Assembly: GCA_022496805.1 (NCBI GenBank)
Contig: CM040089.1
Location: 40,966,372-41,030,371, forward strand
Length of the DNA stretch: 64,000 nucleotides
From: Pohlia nutans
Lineage: Eukaryota; Streptophyta; Bryopsida; Bryales; Mniaceae
Direction of reading: 5' to 3'
The notes under the pieces were generated by a model that did no database searches, was not told where the DNA came from, and saw only the letters and a list, made by a program, of their open reading frames with translations. Positions within the stretch are counted from its first letter, which is position 1; every line of letters starts with the position of its first letter. Positions 50,348 to 62,373 of this stretch are shown here, one piece after another. The position numbers and the translations under genes are program-made.

Positions 50348-52670
50348 GTTAGTAAATATGTTCTTCGCCATTATGATTGTCCCATGTAGTGACAAAAATA
50401 GTAGTATGTAATTGGTTGATGCACTCTATTCCAAGCTCACTTGGTGGTTGTTGCTGGGGAAGTTTTCATTTCTCACACCATCTTGATTGTGAACTTGGCT
50501 GGGCATGCTCTAAAGAACCTTATTATGATCCAGGCCACTCAGGAGATTTATTAGTTTACTGTGTCAAGAAAAGGGGGCACCACCGACCTATATGTGAGTG
50601 TACTGGTGCACATGCTGGAATTTTAATGGTTTTAAAACTCCCTGGTCGGATCGTTCCCTCTTTTCCAACCAGAATGGGCCAAGTTCCTATCCTTTTATAG
50701 TTGCATCTTATGTCATCTTATGTCACCTTATGTCATCATTCTTATGTCATCTTATGGCTTTGACCTCCTTTCGGTTTACCCCAACCGTTATAATATATTT
50801 TAATCTTGGATCTTTAGTCAAAAAAGAAAAAGCCACAACAAGAATTTTTTATTTTTTTAAAATCCAAAAGGAGATGACACCAAGGAGATAGAATCCTTGA
50901 GTCTGCCTTTGTTAGCTTGCGTGTTTGAGAATTCCCATGCCAAGCTCACTGGACATCCATTGGGTTAACCCATCTAGGATCAAGGATTCATGGTTTCAAA
51001 TGACAAATTCAATCATATTGTTGTGAAAAAAAATAAAATTAGATGGGAATGAGGGAAGAACATTGCATGTGTTAGTAAAAAGAAAAAGCAAATAAATTTG
51101 ATCAAAACAAAAATTCCACACGAGACGAACTCAAAACAGCTATTAAACATATAAGATCCAATTTGCAGTTCTCGGGGACCGAGAACCGCAAATTGGGTCT
51201 CACGTTTTTTATCGCAGTTTTGAGTTAGTCTTATGTGGAATTTTTGTTTTGTTCAAATTTATTTGTTTTTTCTTTTTTACGAACACATGCAATGTTCTTC
51301 ATTGATTCCGGTGAAATAAAATTTGATCCCATCTAAATTATTGATTTTTCACAATTGAATTTTCCATTTGAAATCCACGAATCTTTTGCCATATTTGAGA
51401 GGTGAGACACGTGTAGTGACTTATTTGCAAAGACCAGTGAGATCGATCAAGAACCCTATTCAACTTTTTCACTTCCAACATGATCAAGACAGGAGGAACA
51501 AACACTCAGTCTGATGAACCAGCTAGCCTTTCTTTGATCACGTTTTTATTATGTTGTTTTCCCTACGTGGTGTCTTACTAGCTAATGAAAAACACAGGCA
51601 TGAAAGTGTGGGTCACGAGGGGAATCCTCACAGCCACACACACATGTATCAAGGGCAGAAAGAAGAAAGCGGCCTTTTCTGAAAGTGCTCTTTGTACCGC
51701 AAGGGTGAGTGTGTCTGCGGCATCGATCCATGTTGCCCTCCAGATTCAGCCTCTTTACTCTCGTCACAATGTAACTATGTAATTGCTCTCCGTCAAGTCT
51801 TTTACCAACAGTGTAGAATTAAGCATCACAAATAGGATGGTGGTTTAAGCAGGGTTTATAGTTCTTGCAGGCTCTGCGATGGAAGCTGAGAAGGAGCTCA
51901 GGTTGTGATCTCGAGAACTCAGGTGAGATTTCTATTGCCAAGCAAATTGGTAGCCATTAGAATTCAGCGCAACTAACTGCATGGAATGTGCAGGGTTAGC
52001 TCAGTCAGTTTGTGTGTGGATCGACCATATCTGTGGATCGACCAAGAAGCCCAAATTGAGTCTTATGTGTTTTTTGAGTGGGTTTTATAGGGTTGAGATT
52101 TGTGTGTTTGTTTTTTCAACAAACGTGTACAATCAATGTACAGGGAGATCTGGCAGTTAGTGTAAAATCAGTTGAATGGAATTGCCAAATTACTGGTTGA
52201 AACTCATAGTTTTAGGCTAAAATCCGGATAAAATTTGCGTTACTCGGGTGCTACCATGGGTAATAACCGGATGGGTTCTTGTCTAAAACCGGTTGCTTTT
52301 GTAAAATATTGGATTTTAGCTGGTTTCCTCAGAAAACTCCCTGTTCAGTGCGTACAATGTTCTTCACTGATGTAAAATTTGGTCCCATTTGAATTGTATA
52401 TTTTAATACAATATGATCGATGTGAGGGAGGTTTATAATTGTTGCACGTTCTGGGATGGAAGGAGTTGAGGTTGTGAGAGGTGAGGTTTCTATTTTCAAG
52501 CGTATTAATTGTGCACAACTGCATGGAAGAATACAATTTCTATTTCTTGTTGAGTGAGTGAATGAGCAGGGTTAGCTCAATGGAGAGCAGTTAGTTTTGT
52601 GTGTAGATTGACCATCTACAGGACCAAGAAGCCCAGATTGGATCTCTTGTTTTTTTGAGTGGGTTTTATG
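50348..52670. other. Intergenic DNA with decayed family E pieces and tRNA-like words
   Basis: Family E-like sequence (GAAGCCCAAATTGGG variants) near 51190, 52045 and 52627. GGGTTAGCTCAGTCAG at about 51993 and GGGTTAGCTCAATGGAGAGC at about 52569 resemble the A box of a tRNA and are followed by related sequence, perhaps a tRNA-derived SINE head. No B box was found. Confidence 0.35.
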
Positions 52671-52738
52671 TACTCCCTCTATCCCAATATAACGAGCACC
52701 TCCTGAAATTCAACACCGTGTTGGAACAAAAGGGAGTA
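52671..52738. mobile_element. Very short Stowaway-like element
   Basis: TACTCCCTCTATCCCAATAT on the left, AAAGGGAGTA on the right, TA on both sides, 68 bp in all. The left end matches the well-known Stowaway terminal motif CTCCCTCCGTCCC. Confidence 0.6.
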
Positions 52739-52744
52739 CCAAAT

Positions 52745-52843
52745 AGAGTACTCCATGGGCTTTGCTAGCGGGTGCATGCTAGTGGAGCGACGAGGTGGTA
52801 GCGTGCACCCACTACACTGCGTGGCCAGCCCGTGGAGTACTCT
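52745..52843. repeat. 99-bp imperfect hairpin
   Basis: AGAGTACTCCATGGGCT on the left pairs with AGCCCGTGGAGTACTCT on the right. Inner arms pair GGGTGCATGCTA with TAGCGTGCACCC. GC-richer than its surroundings. Confidence 0.7.
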
Positions 52844-53066
52844 ATCTAGCATAACCTACGACACGTCACATATTAGTAGAGTCTTATTTTGAGCCAAGTA
52901 CACTATGGAGAGCTGAGAATTAGAAAGAGTTCTCTACAAAGATTTGGAATTCACTACGAAGATTGTGTGCATAGGAAAATACATTACGGGTTGTAACTGT
53001 ATTGCTTAGAACCAATTTGAAGCTGCTACAACTGGTCTTGATTTCCTGGAGTAGGTTGTGTGTGGA

Positions 53067-53291
53067 TTGACCCCTAAAGGACCAAGAAGCCCAAATTGGG
53101 TCTCATGTTTTATTTTTATTTTAGTCTACGGGTTTTATGGAGTTGAGATTTGTTTTTTTTTTATTTTTAAACAACACGTCCAATGTCAGTCTTCCGGTGA
53201 TAGAAAATTTGATCCCATATGACTTATATTTATTTTAGTTCAATATGATCAATGGAATGACACCATGAATTCTTGGTCCTTGAAGAATTGA
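53067..53291. mobile_element. Family E copy 3 with TTGA target duplication
   Basis: TTGA followed by CCCCTAAAGGACCAAGAAGC on the left; CTTGGTCCTTGAAGAA followed by TTGA on the right. The body aligns with 50110-50347. Both flanking tetranucleotides are TTGA, not TTAA. Confidence 0.7.
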
Positions 53292-53343
53292 CGAATAACG
53301 CAAGCGCATTAAGGGATCATGTATGAACACTAGTATCAGACCT

Positions 53344-53697
53344 CACTACTAGCAAAGGTGTCGCTTCTCACTCAAAACAATGTCAAAGTTTTACCGTACA
53401 CACTTGTCCTACATGACGAATCGCACTCACCAAGTCTTGAGCGCCTCGGCAATGAGTGCGAAGTGGCGCCATTTGACTCACCCAACGAGTGAAAAACGAT
53501 GCCTTCTCTTTGTAGTGCCTGTCATTTTTCATTCCCCTTTTCGTGGAAACACTGAACAGCGGCTGAATATTATGCTTATATTTTTGTCATCTTATGACCA
53601 AACCCACTCACCAGCACTGACACAGCCCACCTGCCTAGCACGGTTTCATTCCTTTTTCAATTATAGTAAGTGAAAAACGACACATTTCCTACTAGTG
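53344..53697. mobile_element. CACTA-ended short element upstream of the peptide gene
   Basis: Left end CACTACTAGCAAAGGTGTCG; right end reversed CACTAGTAGGAAATGTGTCG, similarity continuing through TTCTCAC/TTTTCAC. 354 bp. The expected 3-bp target duplication is not visible (CCT against GAA). Confidence 0.6.
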
Positions 53698-53744
53698 GAA
53701 GAAAATGATGTTAATTGTGGATGGCTGTTGATTTTTCAGTCACC

Positions 53745-55279
53745 ATGGCAATGAAGCTCCACTGGAGGGTGTGGGCACCGGGATTGATGTCCGGCGTTGT
53801 CCTCATGATCGTCTGCATGATCGTGAGTTCTCCAGCTTCAGGAATTCATTTCTTGGGACCGTTTTCGCCCCGTGGTCGCGACAACAGCTTCTACTATTCC
53901 CATCAACAGGTGAGTTAATTTATCCGACTCAATCACCTCGTTTGTATGTTTTTCGATTGTTTCAGGACTTTTAAACATCAATTCTCTAACAATGCTTTTA
54001 GAAAATTTAAATTGTTTCCGCAACCTTTAACTCCTAAAGTTCTTTGGATGTTTGGGATCAAAAATTGCCTTTGATTCTTAAAACAATGCTAATTTTTTTG
54101 TTTTTGCTTTGTAAATCCTACCTTATGGTTTCTTAATTAACTTGATAAAGTATGATTTAGAATAAAATAAAACCTCGCCAATTTCAAGGCTGTTTTGCTT
54201 GAATTTCAAAACTTAGAATTTTTGCAACCGTTAACAAAGTTGAAGTTTCGGTTTTCAAACCTTTTATCAAAAAGTGCATGTCCTACAATATGTGCCCCAA
54301 AATCTTACGCTAAGGAATAAGTTGAGGATGCATAGAATTTTATTCTTTTCATGGTTCCCTAACAATTCTTTTAGATTATTTTAGGAACATTTAAACATTG
54401 TTATAAATAAATCTTGTAGTTCTCTAACAATGCTTTTAGTAATTTTATGTTGTTTCAAGAAGTTCTTAACATCATTATAGAAAATTATTTCTCATAGTTC
54501 AAAGGAGGCTTTCAGAAAAATTAGATTGTTTCACAAACTTTAAAATATCATTATAAAAAGAAATGTTTCTCATTGTTCTTTAGCAATGCTTCCAATAAAA
54601 TTATATTGTTTCAAGAACTTTTAAACATCATTGTGAGGAAATAAAATCAATATTCACAAGGAGGACTCTCTATGGTCACATTGATTGTGTAGAAGACCTC
54701 CATAATACATATGAAGGTCTTTTGCATAATCTTAGTGATCATGGAGAGACCTTCCCATCAATTATGGAGAAGATTTTCATTATAATGTTGTTGATTTTAT
54801 TTTATTGAAACTACGTTTTACTTCAATCAAGTATTTACTCCATTCATCTTCACTTCTTAGTAACCTTGAGAGAAGGATTATGGTGTACATTTGATTCAAT
54901 TTATTCTTACACTAATGTGAAAATTGTTTTAACCCCCAAATTTTCAATACTCACTACACCATTAAAATTATCTTTCATCTCAAAATGTTATCAAAAATTC
55001 TAAAATTTCAATGCAAAATGTGATGAGGTTTGTTGAAGTTGAAAAAGAATTCTATTTTCATAAAAAATATCAGTTTTTTAAAAAAAATTATAATTTTGAA
55101 TGGTGGCATTGGTATTGTAGGACTATTACACAAGGCAACATCGATTATATTCACCACGTCGAATTTTAGATAATGAATATCCTCGATCTAGACCTGCCCC
55201 ATCAAGCTACCCCCCTCCTAAAAGCAATGTTCAAAAAAGTCCCCATTCTAGGCACCCACAATATCCTCCAAATCCTTAA
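53745..55279 (+). CDS. Small predicted secreted protein, candidate peptide-hormone precursor
   Basis: Two exons, 53745-53909 and 55121-55279, give 107 residues. The ATG sits in strong context (ACCATGG) six bases after a possible TTTTCAG acceptor, so a 5' UTR intron is possible. The first 33 residues look like a signal peptide: basic start (MAMKLHWR), hydrophobic core (LMSGVVLMIVCMIV), small-residue cleavage region (SSPASG). The rest is short, basic and rich in Pro, Tyr and Arg, with a DYY after the splice and a C-terminus rich in P, S, H (RPAPSSYPPPKSN; SRHPQYPPNP). Asp-Tyr is the sulfation signal of several plant peptide hormones (PSY, RGF, CIF families). I recognise none of these families clearly, so the role is inference. 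The intron (1211 bp, GT-AG) is AT-rich. An alternative in-frame ATG lies at 53721. Confidence 0.5.
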
Positions 55280-55491
55280 CAAGTTAGATATGCATGTTGC
55301 CATATTTTCTTGACACTACAGGAGTTCCAAGCATGAGCAACAAGTTGGATACATCAATACACTCTTTGATGCTTTATAAAGATTTGGATCGTACATGGAC
55401 TCATATGTACATTCTACCGTCATTTAGAGAACAAAGAGAAAGCTTGTATATCAAGGTGTTGGATAATCATTAATATGACATGTAGCTTGTA

Positions 55492-58018
55492 CAGTAGGGC
55501 CCAAGGCAGAATGACGTTTTTGGTTTCCTAGTGGAAAAAAATTCAAGTCTGCCCACTTTCAAAGCCTCTAGAGAGATCAAAAATTGGTATTTTACCTTGA
55601 AATTTTTACCATGAACCTGAAATCAAGTTGTTAGTATGCCTACCAAACTTCAAAGCCAAATAATTCACCAAAAAAAAGTTATTCAAAATCTACCAATATA
55701 GGTAGCTGTGGAAAAAGTTTCACTCCTACCAACTTCGACAGCCTCCCAAGAATTGAAAAACAATTTCCTTACTTTGATGTTTTTTTGGTAGAAACCAATT
55801 TGTGTTAGTAATATATGGTAAAAATCTCAAGTCTAAAAGATTAGTAAAAGAAAAGATATTCCCAATCTACCAACATGTGTTATTTTGCGGTATGCTTGTG
55901 GAAATCATTTTCACTACAACCAACTTTGACACCCTCCCAATGGCTAAAAAATGGCCCATTTGCCATGAAATTCTTGTCACAAGATAAGCTACATGTTAAT
56001 GACAAGTGTGCCAAAATTCAAACTCAAAAAGCTTACAAAAAAAAAATAACTCACAATCTACCAACGTGTATGTCCTCCACTTGCCTCTATCACTGCTTGT
56101 AACCTAGTAGGCATGGAATGACATAACAGAAGGAGCTTTTGACCACTAATAATCTTCCACTCTCTTGCAATAACTACTCTTATGTCACTTGTATTTTTAG
56201 GGCATATTGAACCATGTTGAACTGCATCTTTCAAAATCTTCCAAAGATTCTCAATTAGATTGAGATCAGGAGAGTTTGCGGGCCAATTAAGCTTCTCTAG
56301 ACAGTGTGCTTGCCTCCATTCTTCACATAGATTGCTTCTAGGGACAGGTGCACCATCTTCCATGAGTAATCCTTGTGGTACTTTTTCCATAAAATGAAGC
56401 AACTCCCCATTGTAAACCACTTCAACAAAATCCTTTGCAGAGCGCCGATCTTTAGGCATAAAAACAAGTTGTGACTTCTGCCCTCCAGAAAATGCACCCC
56501 AAATTATCAAAAAAGTCCTCCCACTCTTGAAAGTTGGAACTATACAATTTGAAGCATAGCGCTCAGACACAGTTCTCTAAACATGAATTTGTCTAGAGTT
56601 TTTTCCAACTTCAAAAGTGGACTCATCTGTCCAAACAACTTGCTCCCAATCTTTGGCACTCCATCGACAATACTTTTGAGCAAAAGCCAATCGTTGAGAC
56701 ATGTGGCGAGGTGTCAAAAAAGGTTTTTTGACTGCAATTTGACTGTGAATGCCACTATCATCTAAAGCCTTTCGAATAGTATTTCTACATACTTTAGTAG
56801 GACACATATTAGTAATGTCAAAGAGCGTGATGCAACGATCAGCTTGTAAAACACGTTTTATACCACGAACATCTCTATCACTAAGTTTTTTCCATATTTT
56901 TTGGCACACGTTTTGCTTTTGTAGGTTCCATTTTCTCGAAAATTCTTCACCAACCTCTAAACTGTTCTAACAAGGACTCCAACAATAGCTGCAATTTCAA
57001 CTCCTTTCTTCCCTCCCTCACTCAAACCCACAATAGGTGCACAAATTTCATCTGGAATAGCCATCAATCACAACTTTAAATTTGAGAATTTGATCTAAAA
57101 TTTTAACTACCTAACCACATGTCCATACATGCTCCCCTACCAAATCAACCTTGATGTGCATAATGTGCTCCCAAATCAGCTTGTGCATACCTTCACCCCC
57201 AAACCAATATGTGTAGACCTTTCCTCTCAGATGAACCCTCATGTGCATACTCTTACTCCCACATCACCATGTGCATACCTTTGCTTTCAAATAAGCCCTC
57301 TCAAATCATCACACATTCTACAAGTCACTTGTGATATTCAACTCTCAAAACAAGCATTGATGTAGAGAACAAAAGCTCCTTCATGCGTATGTGGTGTTCA
57401 AATTCTTAGCAAGTGTATTCATTGGGATGTGACAAGTGGGCACAGTTAAATTTGGATGTTCCTGATTTTTTGTGTAAGCTTTTTGAGTTTGAATTTTGGC
57501 ACACTTGTTATTAACATGTAGCTTATCTTGTGACAAGAATTTCATGGCAAATGGGCCATTTTTTAGCCATTGGGAGGGTGTCAAAGTTGGTTGTAGTGAA
57601 AATGATTTCCACAAGCATACCGCCAAATAACACATGTTGGTAGATTGGGAATATCTTTTCTTTTACTAATCTTTTAGACTTGAGATTTTTACCATATATT
57701 ACTAACACAAATTGGTTTCTACCCAAAAAACATCAAAGTAAGGAAATTGTTTTTCAATTCTTGGGAGGCTGTCGAAGTTGGTAGGAGTGAAACTTTTTCC
57801 ACAGCTACCTATATTGGTAGATTTTGAATAACTTTTTTTTGGTGAATTATTTGGCTTTGAAGTTTGGTAGGCATACTAACAACTTGATTTCAGGTTCATG
57901 GTAAAAATTTCAAGGTAAAATACCAATTTTTGATCTCTCTAGAGGCTTTGAAAGTGGGCAAACTTGAATTTTTTTCCACTAGGAAACCAAAAACGTCATT
58001 CTGCCTTGGACCCTACTG
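55492..58018. mobile_element. Tc1-type element with 545-bp terminal inverted repeats
   Basis: TA duplicated at 55490-55491 and 58019-58020; ends CAGTAGGGCCCAAGGCAG and reversed CAGTAGGGTCCAAGGCAG. Inverted repeats 55492-56036 and 57474-58018 are equal in length, with only a handful of mismatches seen by eye (about 99% identical). The inside holds a minus-strand transposase pseudogene. The near identity of the arms suggests a fairly recent insertion or conversion between arms. Confidence 0.93.
56058..57064 (-). pseudogene. Tc1-type DD34E transposase, broken
   Basis: Reads right to left from the ATG at 57064. The N-terminal helix-turn-helix region is recognisable (GLSEGGKKGVEIAAIVGV) but has a TAG at 56957-56959, and the frame shifts before 56909. 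The catalytic part keeps WTDESTF (first Asp), MEDGAPVP (second Asp) and SPDLNLIENLW (Glu), with 34 residues between the second Asp and the Glu. A further TAG lies at 56577-56579 between the first and second acidic residues. With three lesions it cannot make active enzyme. Plant Tc1/mariner elements are usually DD39D; DD34E is the animal and fungal Tc1 type. Confidence 0.9.
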
Positions 58019-58020
58019 TA

Positions 58021-60038
58021 CAACAAGGTGTAGGTGGCATGCTTCTTGAGCTTGCATAAAAAGAAATTTGATAAAAAAAAACTGAAGGTGCATATTTGGA
58101 ATTTTAAGGTGCTGAAATAACGCACTTTAAAAATTTTTGAAGAATGGAAAATTGGACTAGAAAGTAGAAGATAGCGCCCCACACTTTCTAAGTTGGGACC
58201 ATTTTCATTTGAAATTAGGAACTAGATGAAAATCAGCGTTTTGTTGAAAAACGATCAAACATGGCCGCACAGGGCTCTTTGAACGCTTGGGAGTTAACCT
58301 CTAAAGGACCAGGTGGACGCATTGTGTCCAAGAATAATTTCATTAGTATTAATAACTTATTTGAATCCCATAATTTTGACTCAATGTTAATTAGAGAATT
58401 GTAAATGTCCGTTACGAGAACACAGAAATCCTTCAAAATTTGCAATTACGTTGATCGATCCACCAGGAAAAACTAAAACGTCAACGCAGGTGAACTTGGG
58501 ACATGGTAGTTAGGGAGGTTGATGACCTGGAGGGCGTTTTCACACAAGAGCGTCACATTTGTCAAAAAAAACGTGTACAATATGTAAAACATTTGCCATT
58601 ACTATATAATTAGTATCATATAACAATTACAGAAAATGTTAAAATATACTTTAAATGGAATATTTTCATAACCTTTAGAATATTTTGCATATTTTATATT
58701 ATTTTGGAATATTTTGGAATATTCCAAAAATCAATTTGAAATCTTTACAGATATTATGCAATTTAATAATTAATAACGATCACAAACACCAACTCAACAA
58801 CTCACCAACAAGTCACTTCACCAAACATAAATCTTTGAGAATCAATCGTTGTTGTTGTATTTAGTTTTAGAACCCCAATTTTTGTGAGCACCTAGATACA
58901 ATACATCTTTGTATGCTCCTAAAATTTCAAACTCTAATCATGGTTCTAGAATTTATGAGAATGTTTGCAATGAATGACCTGTTGATTTTGCTCAAAAATT
59001 TCAGAAAACAACTCACGATCAAACCTTATAATCATGTAATATATATGGTAGATTGTTCTGAAAATTGATATACAATCTCACGACCAAATCCTCTTTGAGC
59101 TTCAATGGTGAAGTTTTTTACATGAACACCAATTAAGAGATACAATTACTTTCTTGAAAGCATCACGAGAATGTGAAAAAAATTTAGGGATGAGCATGGG
59201 GTTAACAATCACAATTTTATTGATGAATGTACAATTGTGCTATTAGAGTGCAGTTATACTATTGTTGTAGACACAATTTTATTATGACATTTTGTATTTA
59301 ATTACTACAAATGAATATTCACTATTTGGAAACTTTTGTTTTACTACAAATTTCATCATAAAATTACGTTGAAATTTATGATAATCATTTGCATGATTTC
59401 TTTTTATTGTACCCTATGTATATAGTGACTAATAGTTTTTAGTTCTTTGAAAAAATAATTAGTTATAGCCATCTTGACCAAGAGGCATAAATATAAAAGA
59501 TCCATCTTAGCTCTTGGTTAAAAGTGATTGAAAATAATAAAACTACATTTTTTTTTAGTTGTAGTGTATTACAACAATACATTGCATTTTTAAAATATGC
59601 AATAGTAAATGATGAATAGATGAACCTATTGATTAATTTAGGCTCTTCTTTTCTCTAGATTTTGTTTTAAGAGAATCCATTTAGATTCTCTTGCTGCCCT
59701 AAAAATCTAAAAAGACTAGCGATCATTGTTAACTTCAAGACATAAGGGACTCTATGCCATTTTTTCATCAATTTTGAACGTTGGTAAATACGGGTTGTCA
59801 AACCTACTTATTTGAATAATCACAAATTGGTGATAAATCGATCATGCCACAAAATAAACCAATCACAAGACAAGATCATTGTAACAAATGAGTGACACTC
59901 TATTTTGGTGAAGTGGCCGATTATTTTATGTGAAGGGATGAATCATTCTATTTTGGAGAAAACGCACTTTATGTTGAAAAAGAAAGAATATTGAGTATTG
60001 GACTGGATATCTTGTGACCAATCCCATGAGTATGTCAC
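58021..60038. other. AT-rich intergenic DNA with one orphan TTAA-type end
   Basis: TTAACCTCTAAAGGACCAGG at about 58294 looks like a family E-type left end; no right end was found. Otherwise nothing recognised. Confidence 0.35.
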
Positions 60039-60040
60039 TA

Positions 60041-60412
60041 CACCCATTATCATCTTTAGTCCGACTCGAACTAACAACAAAAAGTCAGACTAATTGTGGA
60101 ATTAGAAGAAAGTCTGAGTCGGAGTAATTGAGATAACTTGTAGTAGTTGTGGTAATGTAGGTATAGTGTGGCCCTTGCTAATATTTTTTAATTCCAATTA
60201 CTATGAACTTACCATACCAAATATTAATAAAAAAAATTTGAAATTATTATTCTTAGTTATTTGAAAAATCAAATATTATAATATAAATATTATAATAATA
60301 ATTTATTATTACATCCTTGGACTAATCTGGATAGTACATACCGGAATTAGTCCAAAGATTTGTAAAAAAACTGGACTAATTGTGGGTCTCAGACTAAAGA
60401 TGATAATGGGTG
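60041..60412. mobile_element. Stowaway/mariner-like element with TA duplication
   Basis: Left end CACCCATTATCATCTTTAGT; right end reversed is identical for 20 bp. TA at 60039-60040 and 60413-60414. 372 bp; inner sequence repeats GACTAATTGTGG and its variants in both orientations. Confidence 0.85.
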
Positions 60413-60563
60413 TACAGGTAATCAAGATGATTCATCAATTGCATGCCTCCAACTCACTCTGTCCAATAATCCAAGAGAAAATAATCACTTCGCTGATTAT
60501 TTCCCAAACTAGGTTTGAGAATAAGTGAACTTGATTTCACCATTTTGAGACAATAAGCAAATT

Positions 60564-61121
60564 TTAACCCTTTATCGTCTCGATTCAACACTGTTTTGAA
60601 AGATTCATTATAAAATGTTAGATGAAAATCAAAAATGGAGTTGATGTTCACAAGAAAGTTGTAAATGTTAATGTGAAGATCACATCTATACAGTTGGATT
60701 CATCATTTTTTTATTAATATTTTTTAATTAATTTGCAAGGTTTTTTCTTGAAAATTCAATTAAAATCCCAAATTAACAAAAAATTAAATTAAAATAAATT
60801 AAATATTCTAATGAAATTGGAATAACATGCACTACGAGATGATGGTATGGTTTTCATTATTTGATTCTACTTATTTTGGAAAATCATGTTTAAGGTCTCA
60901 CTTTTTGAACTCATACTAAAACTTGACATAAATCAATTTTGTTGTTTTTCAAAAAATCATAATATTTTATTTTGAAGATCCATACTGTACAAATGATAGT
61001 CAACTAGCACAAGAACCAAGAGAAATTTGGATGGATGAAAATTGTCCATGTATGTAGTCAGGACAATAGTTTGAATTTGTTCATCGACCACATAGTGGAT
61101 GCAGGGGCCTCAAAGGGTTAA
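60564..61121. mobile_element. TTAA element, family D copy 3
   Basis: Inverted relative to 19917-20462. Ends TTAACCCTTTATCGTC and reversed TTAACCCTTTGAGGCC, TTAA on both sides, 558 bp. Confidence 0.85.
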
Positions 61122-61173
61122 AAACCAAAAAATGGACGGTTGGTCCTCTAAGGGTTAAAAAGCACATTGTTCT

Positions 61174-61800
61174 TTAACCCTTAAAGGTCCTTGGAGATAG
61201 TAGATACGTTGCCATATATTTGACATTTGTTGTAAATAGAAAGTTCCAAATTGAGATCCCAATAGCTTTTAACCCTTAACTGCCCAACCATGCATATTTT
61301 GCGTGATGTACAGAATCAAACTCCGATTTCTCATCCATCATGCACTTTTTGTAGTAAATTTTTTTTAGTGAATTTTTTTATGGGAAGTTAGCTTCGTGCG
61401 TGTGTGATCTGATTAGAGAAGGGATGATTTGTGAAACTTTATGCCTCATTTCAAATTACAAAATAATTTTGAATTTTATATTCCAAAATTTATAGAAAAA
61501 TATTGGTGAAAGCAATCGCAGATCTAACCATATGGATAGAATCTAAAATTCATAGTGTACAACTTTTATTCATACATCAAGTTCAAAATATCCATCTTAG
61601 TTGCATTTTATAATTCATCTTTTCAAAACTGCCTAAATTGGACAAGGGTGAGGACGTTTAGGGGTTAAGACCATGTAGATATGAATTTTAACTTCACTTT
61701 TGATATGAAACTCATAGGAGGTGTAGAACCATTCCAAATACAATGAAATACGGCCTTATAATACTGGCCGGAATGGGCAATCTGGACCTTTAAGGGTTAA
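61174..61800. mobile_element. TTAA element, family B, carrying nested family A
   Basis: Perfect 17-bp inverted ends TTAACCCTTAAAGGTCC. About 60% of its length is the nested element 61269-61668. A 40-bp remnant with a TTAA end (61118-61157) lies just to its left. Confidence 0.85.
61269..61668. mobile_element. TTAA element, family A copy 4, internally deleted
   Basis: Ends TTAACCCTTAACTGCCC and reversed TTAACCCCTAAACGTCC; TTAA on both sides. Lacks about 180 bp of the family A middle. Nested in family B. Confidence 0.85.
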
Positions 61801-62373
61801 CCCCTAAATGTCCAACCATTCAAAAAGTGAATGATGTACAAAATCAAACACAATTTTCTCATCCATCATTGACTTTTTGCAACGTGGATTTTTTACTATA
61901 TATTTCATGGGAAGTTAGCTTCATGCATGTGTGATCCGATTAGAAAGGGGATGATTTGTGAAATTTTTATGCACCATTTCATGTTGTAGTGATTCACCAA
62001 AAATTTCAAAGATTTCAGTCTATATGTGCTTTTGAAATAATAAACTCATAAAATTAAGCAACCAAAAAATCTCCAAAAATCACTACACTTAAAGTATTAC
62101 ATTTCAACCAATCACAACAAATTTCATCAACAGATTGTCAATATCTTATTTGTAATCAAATTACAAAAGAATTTTGAATTTTGAGTTTCAAATTTTATAC
62201 AAAAATATTGGTGATAGCAATCATAGATCTAACAATATGGACAAAATCAAAAATTCATAATTTACAACTTTTATTTGTACATCGAGTTCAAAATATCCCT
62301 CTTACTTGCATTTTATGATGCATCTTTGCAAAACTGCCAAATTTGGAGAGGGCTCTAGGCATTTAGGGATTAA
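61797..62373. mobile_element. TTAA element, family A copy 5
   Basis: Ends TTAACCCCTAAATGTCC and reversed TTAATCCCTAAATGCCT. Inverted relative to 18762-19346, 577 bp. Shares one TTAA with family B on the left and one with the next element on the right. Confidence 0.88.

Noticed and set aside
50377..50700. 107-codon frame
   Set aside because: No recognisable motif, no splice or promoter support; lies among element remnants.
55802..57726. Matching 60-80 codon frames at 55802-56102 (+) and 57381-57726 (-)
   Set aside because: Produced by the inverted repeats of the Tc1-type element, not by genes.
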